A stretch of 64,000 bases of DNA from Pseudosulfitobacter pseudonitzschiae (GCF_900129395.1 NZ_FQVP01000003.1:496001-560000); one strand, 5' to 3'. Shown: positions 16,771-25,556, counted from the first letter of the stretch. Notes: generated from the sequence alone by a model not told the origin. Made by a program: numbers and translations.

Positions 16771-18105
16771 CTACACGGCAGCGGCGCTGCGGGCGCGGCG
16801 GGCAAAGGTGCGGGCGTCGTCTGCGGCCGTGCCCATCTGCGATGCGGCGTCAAACAGCCCCTTTGGCAGCTCGGGATAGGCACGCGCGGCCAGTTCGGGC
16901 AGCGGGGTCTGGGTGTCCATCGCGTCCTTGCACAGTGCCTTGGTCGCGGCTTGTGCTTCGGGGCGCGGCATCTGGCTCGCCAGCGCAAAGCTCAGCGCCT
17001 CGGCATGGATCAGGCCCAGACCGTCCTCAAGGGCTGCGTGCATCCGCGCAGGCACCGGATTGATGCCTTCTGCCAGTTTCAACGCGTGATGCAGGGCACA
17101 GGCGTTGGTCAGAACGACTTGCGGCAGAACCATCCATTCGGCGAACCAGGACGCCCCGTCCCGTTGGTGCTGGTGTGCGGCGGCCGCTTGCAGCGACGCG
17201 CGCAGACCGGCCATCTTGATGTTCAGCGCGACCAGCGCCGAAGGTCCGACCGGGTTCTGTTTCTGTGGCATCGTCGATGATCCGCCGGCACCGGAGAGGG
17301 TGACCTCGCCGATCCCGGACATGGTCAGCCCCACCAACGTGTCGCCCATCGCGGCCAGCGTGGCCGTCACCCGCGCCATCCATTCGGCTATGCGCAACAC
17401 CGGGCTGCGGTCGGTGTGCCAGCTGTGGCCGGGGTCTTTCAACCCCAGAGCTTTTGCCAGCGCCGCGCGCGTCTCTGCCGCCTTGGGGCCTAGCGCCGAG
17501 GATGTGCCCGCCGCGCCCGACAACGACACCCACAGGCTGGCCTCGCGCAGGGCAGGCAGGTCGTCCAATGCGGCAATCAAGGGCGTGCCCCACTGCGCCA
17601 GAACCGCGCCCCAGCTGGTCGGAGTGGCGACCTGGCCATAGGTGCGGGCCGGCATTGGTGTGGCGGCGTGATCCTCGGCTGCTTGGGCCAGTGCCCCCAA
17701 CAGCTTGCGGATGTCCGCCTCGGCCAGTGCCAGCGCCTGACGCAACCGCAGCATCAGCGCGGTGTCGGCGATGTCCTGGCTGGTGGCGCCCCAGTGGGCA
17801 TATTGTGCATGCTCCGGGGCCTCCATCGCCGCACGAAACGCCGCGACCAATCCGGGCACCGGCACGCCGTTCTGACCCGTGGCGGCACCCAGGGCACCGG
17901 GGTCGATGGCGACCTCCAGGCTGGCGCGGTGGATCGCGGCGCCGCTGATCTCGGGGATCACGCCCAAGCCACCCTGCACTTTGGCCAATGCCCCTTCGAC
18001 CAGCAGCATGGCGCGCACTTCGGCGCTGTCGGTGAACAGGCGTCCGGTCTCGCCCGTGGCGAACAACTGCCCGTAGAGCGGGCTTGCGAAAACACTGGCC
18101 GCCAT
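16771..18105 (-). CDS. pcaB: 3-carboxy-cis,cis-muconate cycloisomerase
   Basis: A 444-residue fumarase/aspartase superfamily enzyme that lactonises carboxymuconate in the protocatechuate branch of the beta-ketoadipate pathway. The superfamily signature 'GGSSTMPQKQNP' is present, as are 'HWGATSQDIADTA' and the N-terminal 'MAASVFASPLYGQLFATGE' typical of PcaB. Its start is one base from the pcaD stop. Only pcaD and pcaB of the pathway are in the window; pcaHG and pcaC are not. Confidence 0.95.
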   Translation of the reverse strand: MAASVFASPLYGQLFATGETGRLFTDSAEVRAMLLVEGALAKVQGGLGVIPEISGAAIHRASLEVAIDPGALGAATGQNGVPVPGLVAAFRAAMEAPEHAQYAHWGATSQDIADTALMLRLRQALALAEADIRKLLGALAQAAEDHAATPMPARTYGQVATPTSWGAVLAQWGTPLIAALDDLPALREASLWVSLSGAAGTSSALGPKAAETRAALAKALGLKDPGHSWHTDRSPVLRIAEWMARVTATLAAMGDTLVGLTMSGIGEVTLSGAGGSSTMPQKQNPVGPSALVALNIKMAGLRASLQAAAAHQHQRDGASWFAEWMVLPQVVLTNACALHHALKLAEGINPVPARMHAALEDGLGLIHAEALSFALASQMPRPEAQAATKALCKDAMDTQTPLPELAARAYPELPKGLFDAASQMGTAADDARTFARRARSAAAV

Positions 18106-18106
18106 C

Positions 18107-18895
18107 TCAGATATGCCCCGTGTCGCGCATGAACCTGGTCAGGATCTGCGCGTATTCCTCGGGTTTTTCGACGCAGGGCAGGTGGCCGGTGCGGCGGATG
18201 ATCTGGAACTGGCTGCCGGGGATCAGGTCGATGGTTTCGCGCACCAGATCGGGCGGGGTCGAGCCGTCCTCGGACCCGGCAATTCCAAGGGCGGGCAGGC
18301 GCAATGATGCGGTGGTGGAATAGAAGTCGGTGCCCGAGATGGCGGACGAGCAACCCGCGTATCCCTGCACCTCCTGGCGGATCAGCATGTTGCGCCACAG
18401 CTCAAGCTCGGGCGTGGCGCGGAAATCGGGCGCGAACCAGCGTTCCATCACTGCGTCGGCCAAGGGTTCGATCCCACCTTTCAGCACGGCGGCGATACGC
18501 TCGCCCCACATATCGGCATTGCCGATCTTGGCCCCGGTGTTCGACAGCACCAGCGCACGCACCAGGTCCAGACGTTTGACAGCCAGCCCCTGCGCGATCA
18601 TCCCGCCGATCGACAGTCCCACGAAAAGCGCGTCCTTGAAGCCGTGCATGTCCATCAGCTTTTCGGCATCCGTCACCAGCGACCCCATCGAATAGGGCGA
18701 GGGCGGGCAGGACGACAGCCCATGCCCGCGCTTGTCAAAGCGCAGCACCCGCAGACCCGCAGGCAACAGCGGCATGATCGGGTCCCACAGCCGCAAATCG
18801 GTGCCCAGCGAGTTGGCGAACACCACCGGTGCGCCATCGTCGGGGCCGTCGATACGGTAATGCAGGCGTACGTCGCCCAGGTCTGCCAGTTTCAT
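18107..18895 (-). CDS. pcaD: 3-oxoadipate enol-lactonase
   Basis: A 262-residue alpha/beta hydrolase that opens 3-oxoadipate enol-lactone to 3-oxoadipate. The nucleophile elbow is 'GLSIGG', the acid lies in the 'GSEDGSTPPD' region and the base is in 'GHLPCVEKPEEY'. PcaD-specific features include 'VFANSLGTDLRLWDPI' and 'RFDKRGHGLSS'. Its ATG overlaps the TGA of a 51-codon ORF upstream, and pcaB follows at once, so the three are probably translated together. Confidence 0.95.
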   Translation of the reverse strand: MKLADLGDVRLHYRIDGPDDGAPVVFANSLGTDLRLWDPIMPLLPAGLRVLRFDKRGHGLSSCPPSPYSMGSLVTDAEKLMDMHGFKDALFVGLSIGGMIAQGLAVKRLDLVRALVLSNTGAKIGNADMWGERIAAVLKGGIEPLADAVMERWFAPDFRATPELELWRNMLIRQEVQGYAGCSSAISGTDFYSTTASLRLPALGIAGSEDGSTPPDLVRETIDLIPGSQFQIIRRTGHLPCVEKPEEYAQILTRFMRDTGHI

Positions 18896-19047
18896 CGTTC
18901 GTCTCCTTGTCCCAGCGCCAGATGCGCCATGATCCGCCCGCGGTCCGAGGCCCGCTTGTTATACGGCCGTTCGGCGTGGCTGCCATCTGTCCGGTTGTCG
19001 TTCAATACGCCGAAGTCTTGCATTTCGCCAATGTGCGTTGGACTCAT
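18892..19047 (-). CDS. Small hypothetical protein (51 aa) coupled to pcaD
   Basis: An ORF of 51 codons, starting MSPTHIGEMQDFGVLNDNR and ending LGQGDER. It is preceded by AAAAGGAACACCC, one of the best Shine-Dalgarno sequences in the window, and its TGA overlaps the pcaD ATG (ATGA). About 69% of third positions are G or C: coding-like, though somewhat lower than the neighbours. The product is hydrophilic, without cysteine, signal peptide or membrane segment. I do not recognise a family. It could be a real small protein or a translated leader that sets pcaD expression. Confidence 0.6.
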   Translation of the reverse strand: MSPTHIGEMQDFGVLNDNRTDGSHAERPYNKRASDRGRIMAHLALGQGDER

Positions 19048-19107
19048 GGGTGTTCCTTTTCTGGACCGATCAGGTTTTCACCTTGAAACCGGAGATCGTG
19101 AACCGCG

Positions 19108-20079
19108 TCATTCCAATGTGTCCAGCGCGCGTGCGAACATGGGTGCATCGACATTTCCGCCCGAGATCACGACAATCACGTCATCGCCTGCGATCTCGTC
19201 GCGACGCGACAGCGCGGCCGCCAGCGCCGCCGCGCCGCCGGGTTCCGCCACCAGCTTTAGCCGCAGGAACGCCTGTGCGACGGCATGCAGCGCCTCGTCC
19301 TCGGACACCGCCAGACCGGGGCCGCACAGCCGGTGCAGGATGGGAAAGGTGATGTGCCCAGGCGCGGGGGTCATGATGGCGTCGCAAATATTGCCCGAGG
19401 TCTGCGCGTTGCGCTCGATCTGCCCGCTTTGCAGCGACTGTTTCACGTCGTCAAAACCTTCTGGCTCGGCCGGGCGCACGCGCAGCCCCGGTGCATCGGC
19501 CTCGAGCGCCAGGGCAATCCCCGAGGTCAGCCCGCCGCCACCACAGCACACCAGCACGTCAGCGGATTTGATCCCTTGGGCGTTTGCATCTTCTGCGATC
19601 TCAAGGCCCACCGAGCCTTGACCCGCGATCACCTGCGGTTCGTCAAAGGGTTTGATCAGCGTCAGACCTCGTTCCGCCGCCAGCCGGTCGCCGATGGCGT
19701 CGCGGTCCTCGGTGGCGCGGTCATAGGTCACCACTTCGGCCCCCAGTGCGCGGGTGTTCGCGAGCTTCAGCGCAGGCGCGTCCGATGGCATGATGATCAC
19801 TGACGGCACCCCGTGTTGGGCCGCAGCAAGCGCCACGCCCTGTGCGTGGTTGCCCGAGGAAAAGGCGATGACACCTTTGGCGCGCGTTTCCGCATCCAGC
19901 GCTGACAGCGCCGACCATGCGCCTCGAAACTTGAAACTGCCGGTGTGTTGCAGGCACTCGGGCTTGATCCAGACGCGGCGGCCCGCGATCTGGTCGATAA
20001 AGGGGGAGTTCAGCAGCGGGGTGCGGCGCGCGTGCCCTTGCAGCCGCAGGGCTGCGGCACGGATCATGTCGATGTTCAT
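19108..20079 (-). CDS. Threonine/serine dehydratase-type PLP ammonia-lyase
   Basis: A 323-residue fold-type II PLP enzyme. Lys50 in 'HTGSFKFRGA' binds PLP, 'FSSGNHAQGVALAA' holds the Asn stack, and 'CCGGGGLTSGIALAL' is the phosphate loop. It lacks a C-terminal ACT domain, so it fits the short, catabolic threonine ammonia-lyase or 3-hydroxyaspartate ammonia-lyase groups rather than biosynthetic IlvA. ATG 20079 overlaps the TGA of the hydrolase upstream (ATGA). The choice between threonine, serine and hydroxyaspartate as substrate is open. Confidence 0.87.
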   Translation of the reverse strand: MNIDMIRAAALRLQGHARRTPLLNSPFIDQIAGRRVWIKPECLQHTGSFKFRGAWSALSALDAETRAKGVIAFSSGNHAQGVALAAAQHGVPSVIIMPSDAPALKLANTRALGAEVVTYDRATEDRDAIGDRLAAERGLTLIKPFDEPQVIAGQGSVGLEIAEDANAQGIKSADVLVCCGGGGLTSGIALALEADAPGLRVRPAEPEGFDDVKQSLQSGQIERNAQTSGNICDAIMTPAPGHITFPILHRLCGPGLAVSEDEALHAVAQAFLRLKLVAEPGGAAALAAALSRRDEIAGDDVIVVISGGNVDAPMFARALDTLE

Positions 20080-20897
20080 TGAATAAGGTCCAGCCAGTCT
20101 TTCAAGGCGGTCACAGCCGCAGGTTCGTCCAGAAACGGAATATGCCCGCGATCGGGCAGGTTGGTGTAAATCATGTCGGGCCGCCGCGCGCGCATCTCCT
20201 GCGCCGTCTTGTCGTTCAGAATGTCGCTGCCGGCGGCATGGATCAGGCACAGCGGTTTGCCCGCGAGATCGTCGAAAAAGGCCCAGAAGTCGGGGCTTTC
20301 GGTTTCGTTGGCCACCGCATCGCGCAGGTGCGCGTCATAGGTCAGGTTCAGCCCGCCCGCGCCGTCATCGACGAAATGTGTCTCGGCCTCTTCCATCCAG
20401 CGGCTGGCGGGCACGCCGATGAAACCGCCCAGCAGGTTGGGCAGGATCAGCGCCGCTTCGGCATGGGTGCGGATGCTGGGTTTGACACCCAGGTAGGCCA
20501 TGATGTCCTTGATGCCATTGGGGTCAATCTCTGGGCCGACATCGTTGAACGCCACGCCAAGGATGCGGTCCGGCACCATCTGGCCCAGCATCATCGCGTT
20601 CAGCCCCCCGCGCGAGGTGCCAAGAATCGCGGCCTTGTCGATGCCCAGGTGATCCAGCAGTTCGATCGCATCGCGGCTTTCCACGGCCAGCGTGTAGTTG
20701 CGCCAGTCCTTGTCAAACTCGGATTTGCCGCGTCCGCGATAATCCATCGTGATCACGCGGTGGTCGTCCAGATAGGGCGCGACATAGCGGAAATCGGCGC
20801 CGGTGCGTCCCAGTCCGGACAGGCAAAGGATCGGCAGTCCGTTGCCTGTATCGGTGTAATACAGGCGCAGCCCGTCGGATGTGGTGAAGGTGGCCAT
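20076..20897 (-). CDS. Alpha/beta hydrolase
   Basis: A 273-residue alpha/beta hydrolase with oxyanion region 'LSGLGRTGADF', nucleophile elbow 'GTSRGG', and C-terminal 'DRGHIPFLDEP' supplying the His. The elbow Ser-Arg-Gly and the overall layout resemble C-C hydrolases and esterases acting on small acids. It lies two bases after the haloacid dehalogenase gene and overlaps the dehydratase start. ATG 20897 (MATFTTSDG) is preferred over an in-frame codon at 20912 that overlaps the dehalogenase gene. Substrate unknown. Confidence 0.85.
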   Translation of the reverse strand: MATFTTSDGLRLYYTDTGNGLPILCLSGLGRTGADFRYVAPYLDDHRVITMDYRGRGKSEFDKDWRNYTLAVESRDAIELLDHLGIDKAAILGTSRGGLNAMMLGQMVPDRILGVAFNDVGPEIDPNGIKDIMAYLGVKPSIRTHAEAALILPNLLGGFIGVPASRWMEEAETHFVDDGAGGLNLTYDAHLRDAVANETESPDFWAFFDDLAGKPLCLIHAAGSDILNDKTAQEMRARRPDMIYTNLPDRGHIPFLDEPAAVTALKDWLDLIQ

Positions 20898-20898
20898 G

Positions 20899-21585
20899 TC
20901 AAACTCCGGCAAGGGCAGGGATGCCCGTGAGATCGGTCAGGATGGTATCGGGGGTGGCGGGCAGGCGGTCCACCGGATCGCCTGCGCGGTTCACCCATGC
21001 GGTGCGAAACCCATAATGCGCGGCGGCGGCTGCGTCCCAGCCGTTCGAGGACACGAACAGAACCTCGTCCCTGGCGCAGCCAAAGCGCGCGCCCACAAGA
21101 TCGTAGACCCGGCTGTCCGGTTTGAAAATGCCCACGGATTCCACCGACAGACAGTCGTCCAGCACGTCGCCTATGCCTGCCGATTGCACCGCCCCGTCCA
21201 GCATCGCAGGCGCGCCGTTGGACAGAATCGCCGTGTTCAGCCCGGCGGCTTTCAGCGTCTTCAACATCGCGGGGACCTCGGGGTAGGCCTGCAATTCCCA
21301 GTAGAGATCCAACAACCGCTGGCGCAGCGCCGCGTCGCCCTCCAGCCCCGTCTTTTCCAGCGACCAGTCCAGCGCCTCCTGCGTCACGGTCCAGAAATCC
21401 GTATGGGTGCCCATGACGGCACGCAGCCATGAATAGTTCAGCTGCTTGGCCCGCCAATGCTCGGCCAGTTGCGGCCAAGCCTTTGCGAGTGCTGGAAATT
21501 CCGGCTGTTCAGCGGCCAGTCGCGCGGCGGCGGCCACATCGAACAGCGTGCCATAGGCATCAAAAACGCAGGTGGTAACGGGCAT
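20899..21585 (-). CDS. Haloacid dehalogenase, type II
   Basis: A 228-residue HAD enzyme of the L-2-haloacid dehalogenase group, which hydrolyses (S)-2-haloalkanoates to (R)-2-hydroxy acids. Motif I is 'FDAYGTLFDV' with nucleophile Asp9; motif II is 'LSNGAP'; the Lys is in 'FKPDSRVYDL'; and 'FVSSNGWDAAAAAHYG' is the family motif IV. 'LNYSWLRAVMG' is also diagnostic. First gene of the minus-strand run toward pcaB; a divergent FKBP gene begins 195 bases away. Confidence 0.92.
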   Translation of the reverse strand: MPVTTCVFDAYGTLFDVAAAARLAAEQPEFPALAKAWPQLAEHWRAKQLNYSWLRAVMGTHTDFWTVTQEALDWSLEKTGLEGDAALRQRLLDLYWELQAYPEVPAMLKTLKAAGLNTAILSNGAPAMLDGAVQSAGIGDVLDDCLSVESVGIFKPDSRVYDLVGARFGCARDEVLFVSSNGWDAAAAAHYGFRTAWVNRAGDPVDRLPATPDTILTDLTGIPALAGV

Positions 21586-21779
21586 GGGTTATCTCCGGTG
21601 GCTGCCCAGGCAGACTGTCACGCAGCAGCCCGAGGGAAAAGGCGCAAAATCACCGCAAGGCGGCGTGGCGGCGCCGGGGTTTACACTTATGCGCCGCTAT
21701 GTTGAATTAATGCCAACCCCGGAGCACCCGCGCAGACACGCGGCCTCCGTCCATTCCCCCCTAAAATTCGGAGAGTTAC
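21586..21779. promoter_or_regulatory. Divergent spacer between dehalogenase and FKBP genes
   Basis: These 194 bases should hold both promoters. I see no clear sigma-70 hexamers or strong dyad. The right end carries the FKBP ribosome binding site GGAGAG. Confidence 0.4.
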
Positions 21780-22208
21780 ATGACCCAGGTCAAATCTGGC
21801 GATACAGTTCGCATTCATTACACAGGCACGTTGCTGGACGGCAGCACCTTTGACAGTTCCGCAGGCCGCGACCCGCTGGAATTCCAGGTCGGCAGCGGCC
21901 AGATTATTCCCGGTCTGGACAGCGCGTTGCCCGGCATGGCCGTTGGCGAAAAGAAAGAAGTCAAGGTTGCCGCCGAAGAGGCATATGGCGCCGTGAACCC
22001 CGAGATGCGCCAGCAGGTTCCGCGCGAAGGCATCCCTGCCGACATCCCGCTGGACCTTGGCACGCAGCTGCAAATGCAAACCCCCGACGGTCAGGCCCTG
22101 CCTGTGACCGTGGTCGATGTGGACGAAAGCACCGTGACGCTGGACGCCAACCACCCGCTGGCGGGCAAGGACCTGACCTTTGACATCGAAGTCGTCTCGG
22201 TAAACTGA
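21780..22208 (+). CDS. FKBP-type peptidyl-prolyl cis-trans isomerase (SlyD-like)
   Basis: A 142-residue FKBP isomerase with the insert-in-flap domain of the SlyD group: 'VRIHYTGTLLDGSTFDSS', 'FQVGSGQIIPGLDSALPGM' and 'EEAYGAVNPEMRQQVPRE'. It speeds proline isomerisation and can act as a chaperone. It lacks the His-rich nickel tail of E. coli SlyD, so a metal role is unlikely. No signal peptide; cytoplasmic. Shine-Dalgarno GGAGAG lies before ATG 21780. Confidence 0.93.
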   Translation: MTQVKSGDTVRIHYTGTLLDGSTFDSSAGRDPLEFQVGSGQIIPGLDSALPGMAVGEKKEVKVAAEEAYGAVNPEMRQQVPREGIPADIPLDLGTQLQMQTPDGQALPVTVVDVDESTVTLDANHPLAGKDLTFDIEVVSVN

Positions 22209-22219
22209 GACAGGTTTTC

Positions 22220-22243
22220 GCGGAGGGCGGTGTAGCCCTCCGC
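22220..22243 (+). terminator. Hairpin after the FKBP gene
   Basis: A perfect 9-bp stem GCGGAGGGC / GCCCTCCGC with a 6-base loop, 12 bases after the stop. No T-run follows, so it is a weak or factor-assisted terminator. Confidence 0.5.
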
Positions 22244-22287
22244 ACACCCCCACCGACAGCATCTGGCCGCGCCCGCGAATTGCGCGT

Positions 22288-23415
22288 ATGACGCAGGCCA
22301 TGAGCACTCCTGACCCTTTTGAAATATTCCTCGTCTGCCCGCCCGGGCTGGAACATGTCCTTGCCGCCGAGGTGGCCGAGGCCGGTTTTGACGCGCCCGT
22401 GGCTTCCGTCGGCGGGGTCACGATCACAGGTGGCTGGGCGGATGTCTGGCGTGCGAACCTGTGCCTGCGCGGTGCGGTGCGCGTGCTGGTGCGCGTGGGG
22501 CACTTCATGGCCTTCCACCTGGCGCAACTTGACAAACGCGCGCGCAAATTTCCCTGGGGCGACATCCTGCGTGCGGATGTGCCGGTGCGGGTGCAGGTCA
22601 CCTGTAAACGCTCCAAGATTTATCATGCCGGTGCGGCCACCCAACGGATCGAAACCGCCCTGCGCGACAGCCACGGGCTGACCCTGTCGCCCGAAGCCGA
22701 GATCGTCATCAAGGTGCGCATCGACGACAACGCCGTGACCATCAGCCTGGATACCTCGGGCGAGACGCTGCACAAGCGCGGCCACAAAGAGGCCGTGGGC
22801 AAGGCGCCGATGCGCGAGAATCTGGCCGCGATGTTCCTGCGGCAATGCGGTTACGATGGCGTGGAACCCGTGGTGGACCCGATGTGCGGGTCGGGCACCT
22901 TCCTGATCGAAGCCGCTGAAATCGCCAGCGGACTGCAACCGGGCCGCTCGCGCGACTTTGCGTTTCAAAAGCTGGCCTCTTACGACGCGGACGCCTTTGA
23001 CGCCCTGCGCAGGGACATGCCCACGATCACCGGCCCCGCACGTTTCTTCGGATCAGACCGTGATCAGGGTGCCATCCGCATGAGCACGCAAAACGCCGAA
23101 CGGGCAGGGGTCGCCCCGCTATGTCAGTTCGACGTGCACGGCGCGGGTGAAGTCACACCGCCGGACGGCCCGCCCGGGCTGGTCATCGTCAACCCGCCCT
23201 ATGGCGCGCGCATCGGCAACAAGAACCTGCTGTATCCGCTGTACGGTACTTTGGGGGAAACCCTGAAAACCCGGTTCAAAGGCTGGCGCGTCGGCCTTGT
23301 CACCTCGGAACCCGGTCTTGCCAAAGCTTGCGGTCTTCCATGGAAACCGCAAGAGGCCCCTGTTGCCCACGGTGGCCTGAAAATCTGGCTGTGGCGCACA
23401 GACGCGCTGCGCTGA
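22288..23415 (+). CDS. THUMP-domain class I RNA methyltransferase (RlmL/RlmK-N-like)
   Basis: A 375-residue enzyme with an N-terminal THUMP region (about 20-150) and a Rossmann methyltransferase domain. The SAM motif is 'VDPMCGSGTFLIEAAE' and the catalytic motif is 'IVNPPYGARIG', the NPPY type of N2-guanine or N6-adenine methylases. It matches the N-terminal methylase half of RlmL, which makes m2G2445 in 23S rRNA; a family assignment to RlmL is likely but the exact base is not shown. ATG 22300 is an equally possible start. Confidence 0.87.
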   Translation: MTQAMSTPDPFEIFLVCPPGLEHVLAAEVAEAGFDAPVASVGGVTITGGWADVWRANLCLRGAVRVLVRVGHFMAFHLAQLDKRARKFPWGDILRADVPVRVQVTCKRSKIYHAGAATQRIETALRDSHGLTLSPEAEIVIKVRIDDNAVTISLDTSGETLHKRGHKEAVGKAPMRENLAAMFLRQCGYDGVEPVVDPMCGSGTFLIEAAEIASGLQPGRSRDFAFQKLASYDADAFDALRRDMPTITGPARFFGSDRDQGAIRMSTQNAERAGVAPLCQFDVHGAGEVTPPDGPPGLVIVNPPYGARIGNKNLLYPLYGTLGETLKTRFKGWRVGLVTSEPGLAKACGLPWKPQEAPVAHGGLKIWLWRTDALR

Positions 23416-23421
23416 GCGCAA

Positions 23422-23478
23422 TTCTTTTGGCCAAAAATATCCCGGGGGCGCGCCAAAGGCGCGGGGGCAGCGCCCCCG
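23422..23478 (+). repeat. Intergenic REP-like repeat, copy 4 (full-length)
   Basis: Head TTCTTTTGGCC, four variable bases, core ATATCCCGGGGG, then two hairpins: CGCGCC-AAA-GGCGCG (23449-23463) and CGGGGGC-AGC-GCCCCCG (23462-23478). It begins seven bases after the methyltransferase stop and is the most complete copy seen. It lies between convergent genes and probably ends transcription. Confidence 0.7.
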
Positions 23479-23493
23479 AACCCGAACCGATGC

Positions 23494-24285
23494 TTACAGG
23501 TGATCCGGCTGCGGCATGCCCAGCACGTGAAACCCGCCATCGACACGAATGATCTCGCCGGTGGTGCAAGCGCCCGCGTCCGATGCCAGGTAAACCGCCG
23601 TGCCGCCCACCGCTTCCAGCGTCGCGTTCGAGCGCAGCGGCGCGTTTTGGTCGGTGTGCTTGTAGGTCTTGCGCGCGCCGCCAATGGCCGCACCTGCCAG
23701 CGTTTTCATCGGACCGGGTGAAATGGCGTTGACGCGGATGCCTTCGGGGCCAAGGTCGTTGGCCAGATAGCGCGTGGCGCTTTCCAGCGCGGCCTTGGCC
23801 ACACCCATGACGTTGTAATTCGGCACGACGCGGTTGCTGCCCTGATAGGTTAGCGTCAGCAACGTCCCACCGTTTTCCACCATAAGCGGATGCGCACGGC
23901 GCGCCACGTCGATGAAGGAATAGGCCGAGATATCCATGGAGTTCTTGAAGTTGGCGCGGCTGGTGTTCAGGAACCGCCCCGTCAGTTCGGATTTGTCCGA
24001 AAATGCAATGGCATGGACCACGAAATCAATCGTCGGCCAGCGTGCGCCCAGCTGCTCGAATGCGCCGTCCAGACTGGCGTCGTCGGTGACGTCAACGTCG
24101 ACCATGAAATCGGACCCGACCGAGGCTGCCAGTGGCTCAAGCCGCTTGCCGAACGCCTCGCCCTGATAGGTAAAGGCCAGTTCGGCCCCGGCCGCGTGCA
24201 TCGCCTTGGCAATGCCCCATGCGATGGATCGATCATTGGCCACGCCCATAATCAGGCCGCGTTTTCCTGCAAGCACATCCGACAT
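23494..24285 (-). CDS. fabI: Enoyl-ACP reductase (NADH), FabI
   Basis: A 263-residue SDR-fold enzyme that reduces trans-2-enoyl-ACP in fatty acid elongation. 'GLIMGVANDRSIAWGIA' is the FabI NAD site and 'YNVMGVAKAALE' has the Tyr-(x)6-Lys pair that sets FabI apart from other SDRs. It is the target class of triclosan. ATG 24285 is preferred; a GTG at 24297 overlapping the fabB stop is possible. It follows fabA-fabB as the third gene of the operon, so one transcript joins unsaturated and saturated elongation. Confidence 0.96.
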   Translation of the reverse strand: MSDVLAGKRGLIMGVANDRSIAWGIAKAMHAAGAELAFTYQGEAFGKRLEPLAASVGSDFMVDVDVTDDASLDGAFEQLGARWPTIDFVVHAIAFSDKSELTGRFLNTSRANFKNSMDISAYSFIDVARRAHPLMVENGGTLLTLTYQGSNRVVPNYNVMGVAKAALESATRYLANDLGPEGIRVNAISPGPMKTLAGAAIGGARKTYKHTDQNAPLRSNATLEAVGGTAVYLASDAGACTTGEIIRVDGGFHVLGMPQPDHL

Positions 24286-24293
24286 TTTTGCAA

Positions 24294-25523
24294 TCACTCT
24301 TTATATTTGGAAAGGATCATCGACCCGTTGGTGCCGCCAAACCCGAACGAGTTTGTCATGACGGAGTCCAGCCCTGCGTTCTCGACCAGCTTGGTGGCAA
24401 TTTCGGCGGGGTCCAGTCTTTCGTCCAGCGTCTCGACGTTGATCGAAGGCGTGATGAAGTCATGTTTCAGCATCAGCAGGCAAAAGATCGCCTCAAGGGC
24501 ACCGGCGGCCCCTTGTGCATGGCCTGTCATCGACTTGGTCGAGGACACAGGCGGCGTGCTGCCCTGACCGAACACGCGGCGTACCGCTTCGATTTCGCCG
24601 ACGTCGCCGACGGGGGTCGAGGTGCCGTGCGCGTTGATATAGCCGACCTTGCGGCCCTCGGGCAGGGTTTGCAGCGCCAGACGCATCGCGCGTTCACCGC
24701 CCTCGCCCGAGGGTGCGACCATGTCGTGCCCGTCGGAAGTGGCGGCAAAGCCGGTGACTTCGGCGTAAATCTCGGCACCGCGCGCCAGCGCATGTTCCAG
24801 CTCTTCCAGCACGACCATGCCACCGCCACCCGAGATGACAAAGCCGTCGCGGTTCGCGTCGAACGCGCGCGAGGCTTTCTCGGGCGTGTCGTTGAATTTG
24901 GACGACATCGCGCCCATCGCGTCGAAGAGGCACGACAGGGTCCAGTCCAGCTCTTCACCGCCACCGGCAAACATCACGTCTTGTTTGCCCATCATGATCT
25001 GTTCGGCGGCGTTGCCGATGCAGTGCAAAGAGGTCGAGCAGGCAGATGTGATCGAATAGTTGATGCCCTTGATCTTGTAGGCTGTCGCCAGGTTGGCGCT
25101 GATCGTCGAGGACATGCATTTGGGCACGGCAAATGGCCCGATGCGTTTTGTCGCACCCGATGACAGCACCGTCTGGTGCGCCTGGAACAGAGCGGATGTG
25201 GATGGACCGCCCGAACCGGCCACAAGACCGGTGCGCGGGTTCACGATGTCATCCTCGGTCAGACCCGCGTCTGCAATGGCCTCGGCCATGGCGATATGGG
25301 CATAGGCGGCACCCGGTCCCATGAAACGCAAGGTGCGTTTGTCGACCAATTCGGAGACGTCTATTTTCAACGTCCCTGCGATGCGGCTGCGAAACCCGTG
25401 TTCGGTCATCTCTTCGGATGCCACGATACCGGATTTGCCAGCCTTGAGGGCGGCCAGCACTTCGCTTGCATTGTTGCCGATAGACGACACAATCCCCAGC
25501 CCTGTCACGACGACTCGGCGCAT
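24294..25523 (-). CDS. fabB: 3-oxoacyl-ACP synthase I
   Basis: A 409-residue ketoacyl synthase that condenses malonyl-ACP with acyl-ACP and is needed for unsaturated fatty acids. The catalytic Cys lies in 'ITSACSTSLHCIG', and the two His in 'INAHGTSTPVGD' and 'MTGHAQGAAGA'. Position between fabA and fabI supports FabB rather than FabF. The fabA-to-fabB gap is 33 bases. Normal full length. Confidence 0.96.
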   Translation of the reverse strand: MRRVVVTGLGIVSSIGNNASEVLAALKAGKSGIVASEEMTEHGFRSRIAGTLKIDVSELVDKRTLRFMGPGAAYAHIAMAEAIADAGLTEDDIVNPRTGLVAGSGGPSTSALFQAHQTVLSSGATKRIGPFAVPKCMSSTISANLATAYKIKGINYSITSACSTSLHCIGNAAEQIMMGKQDVMFAGGGEELDWTLSCLFDAMGAMSSKFNDTPEKASRAFDANRDGFVISGGGGMVVLEELEHALARGAEIYAEVTGFAATSDGHDMVAPSGEGGERAMRLALQTLPEGRKVGYINAHGTSTPVGDVGEIEAVRRVFGQGSTPPVSSTKSMTGHAQGAAGALEAIFCLLMLKHDFITPSINVETLDERLDPAEIATKLVENAGLDSVMTNSFGFGGTNGSMILSKYKE

Positions 25524-25556
25524 GGTAAACTCCTTCAGACCTCAGACCCTTCCGGT

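Noticed and set aside
18735-18986. Minus-strand frame of 83 codons near the pcaD start
   Set aside because: It is out of phase with both pcaD and the better-supported 51-codon ORF and has an Arg/Pro-rich shadow composition.
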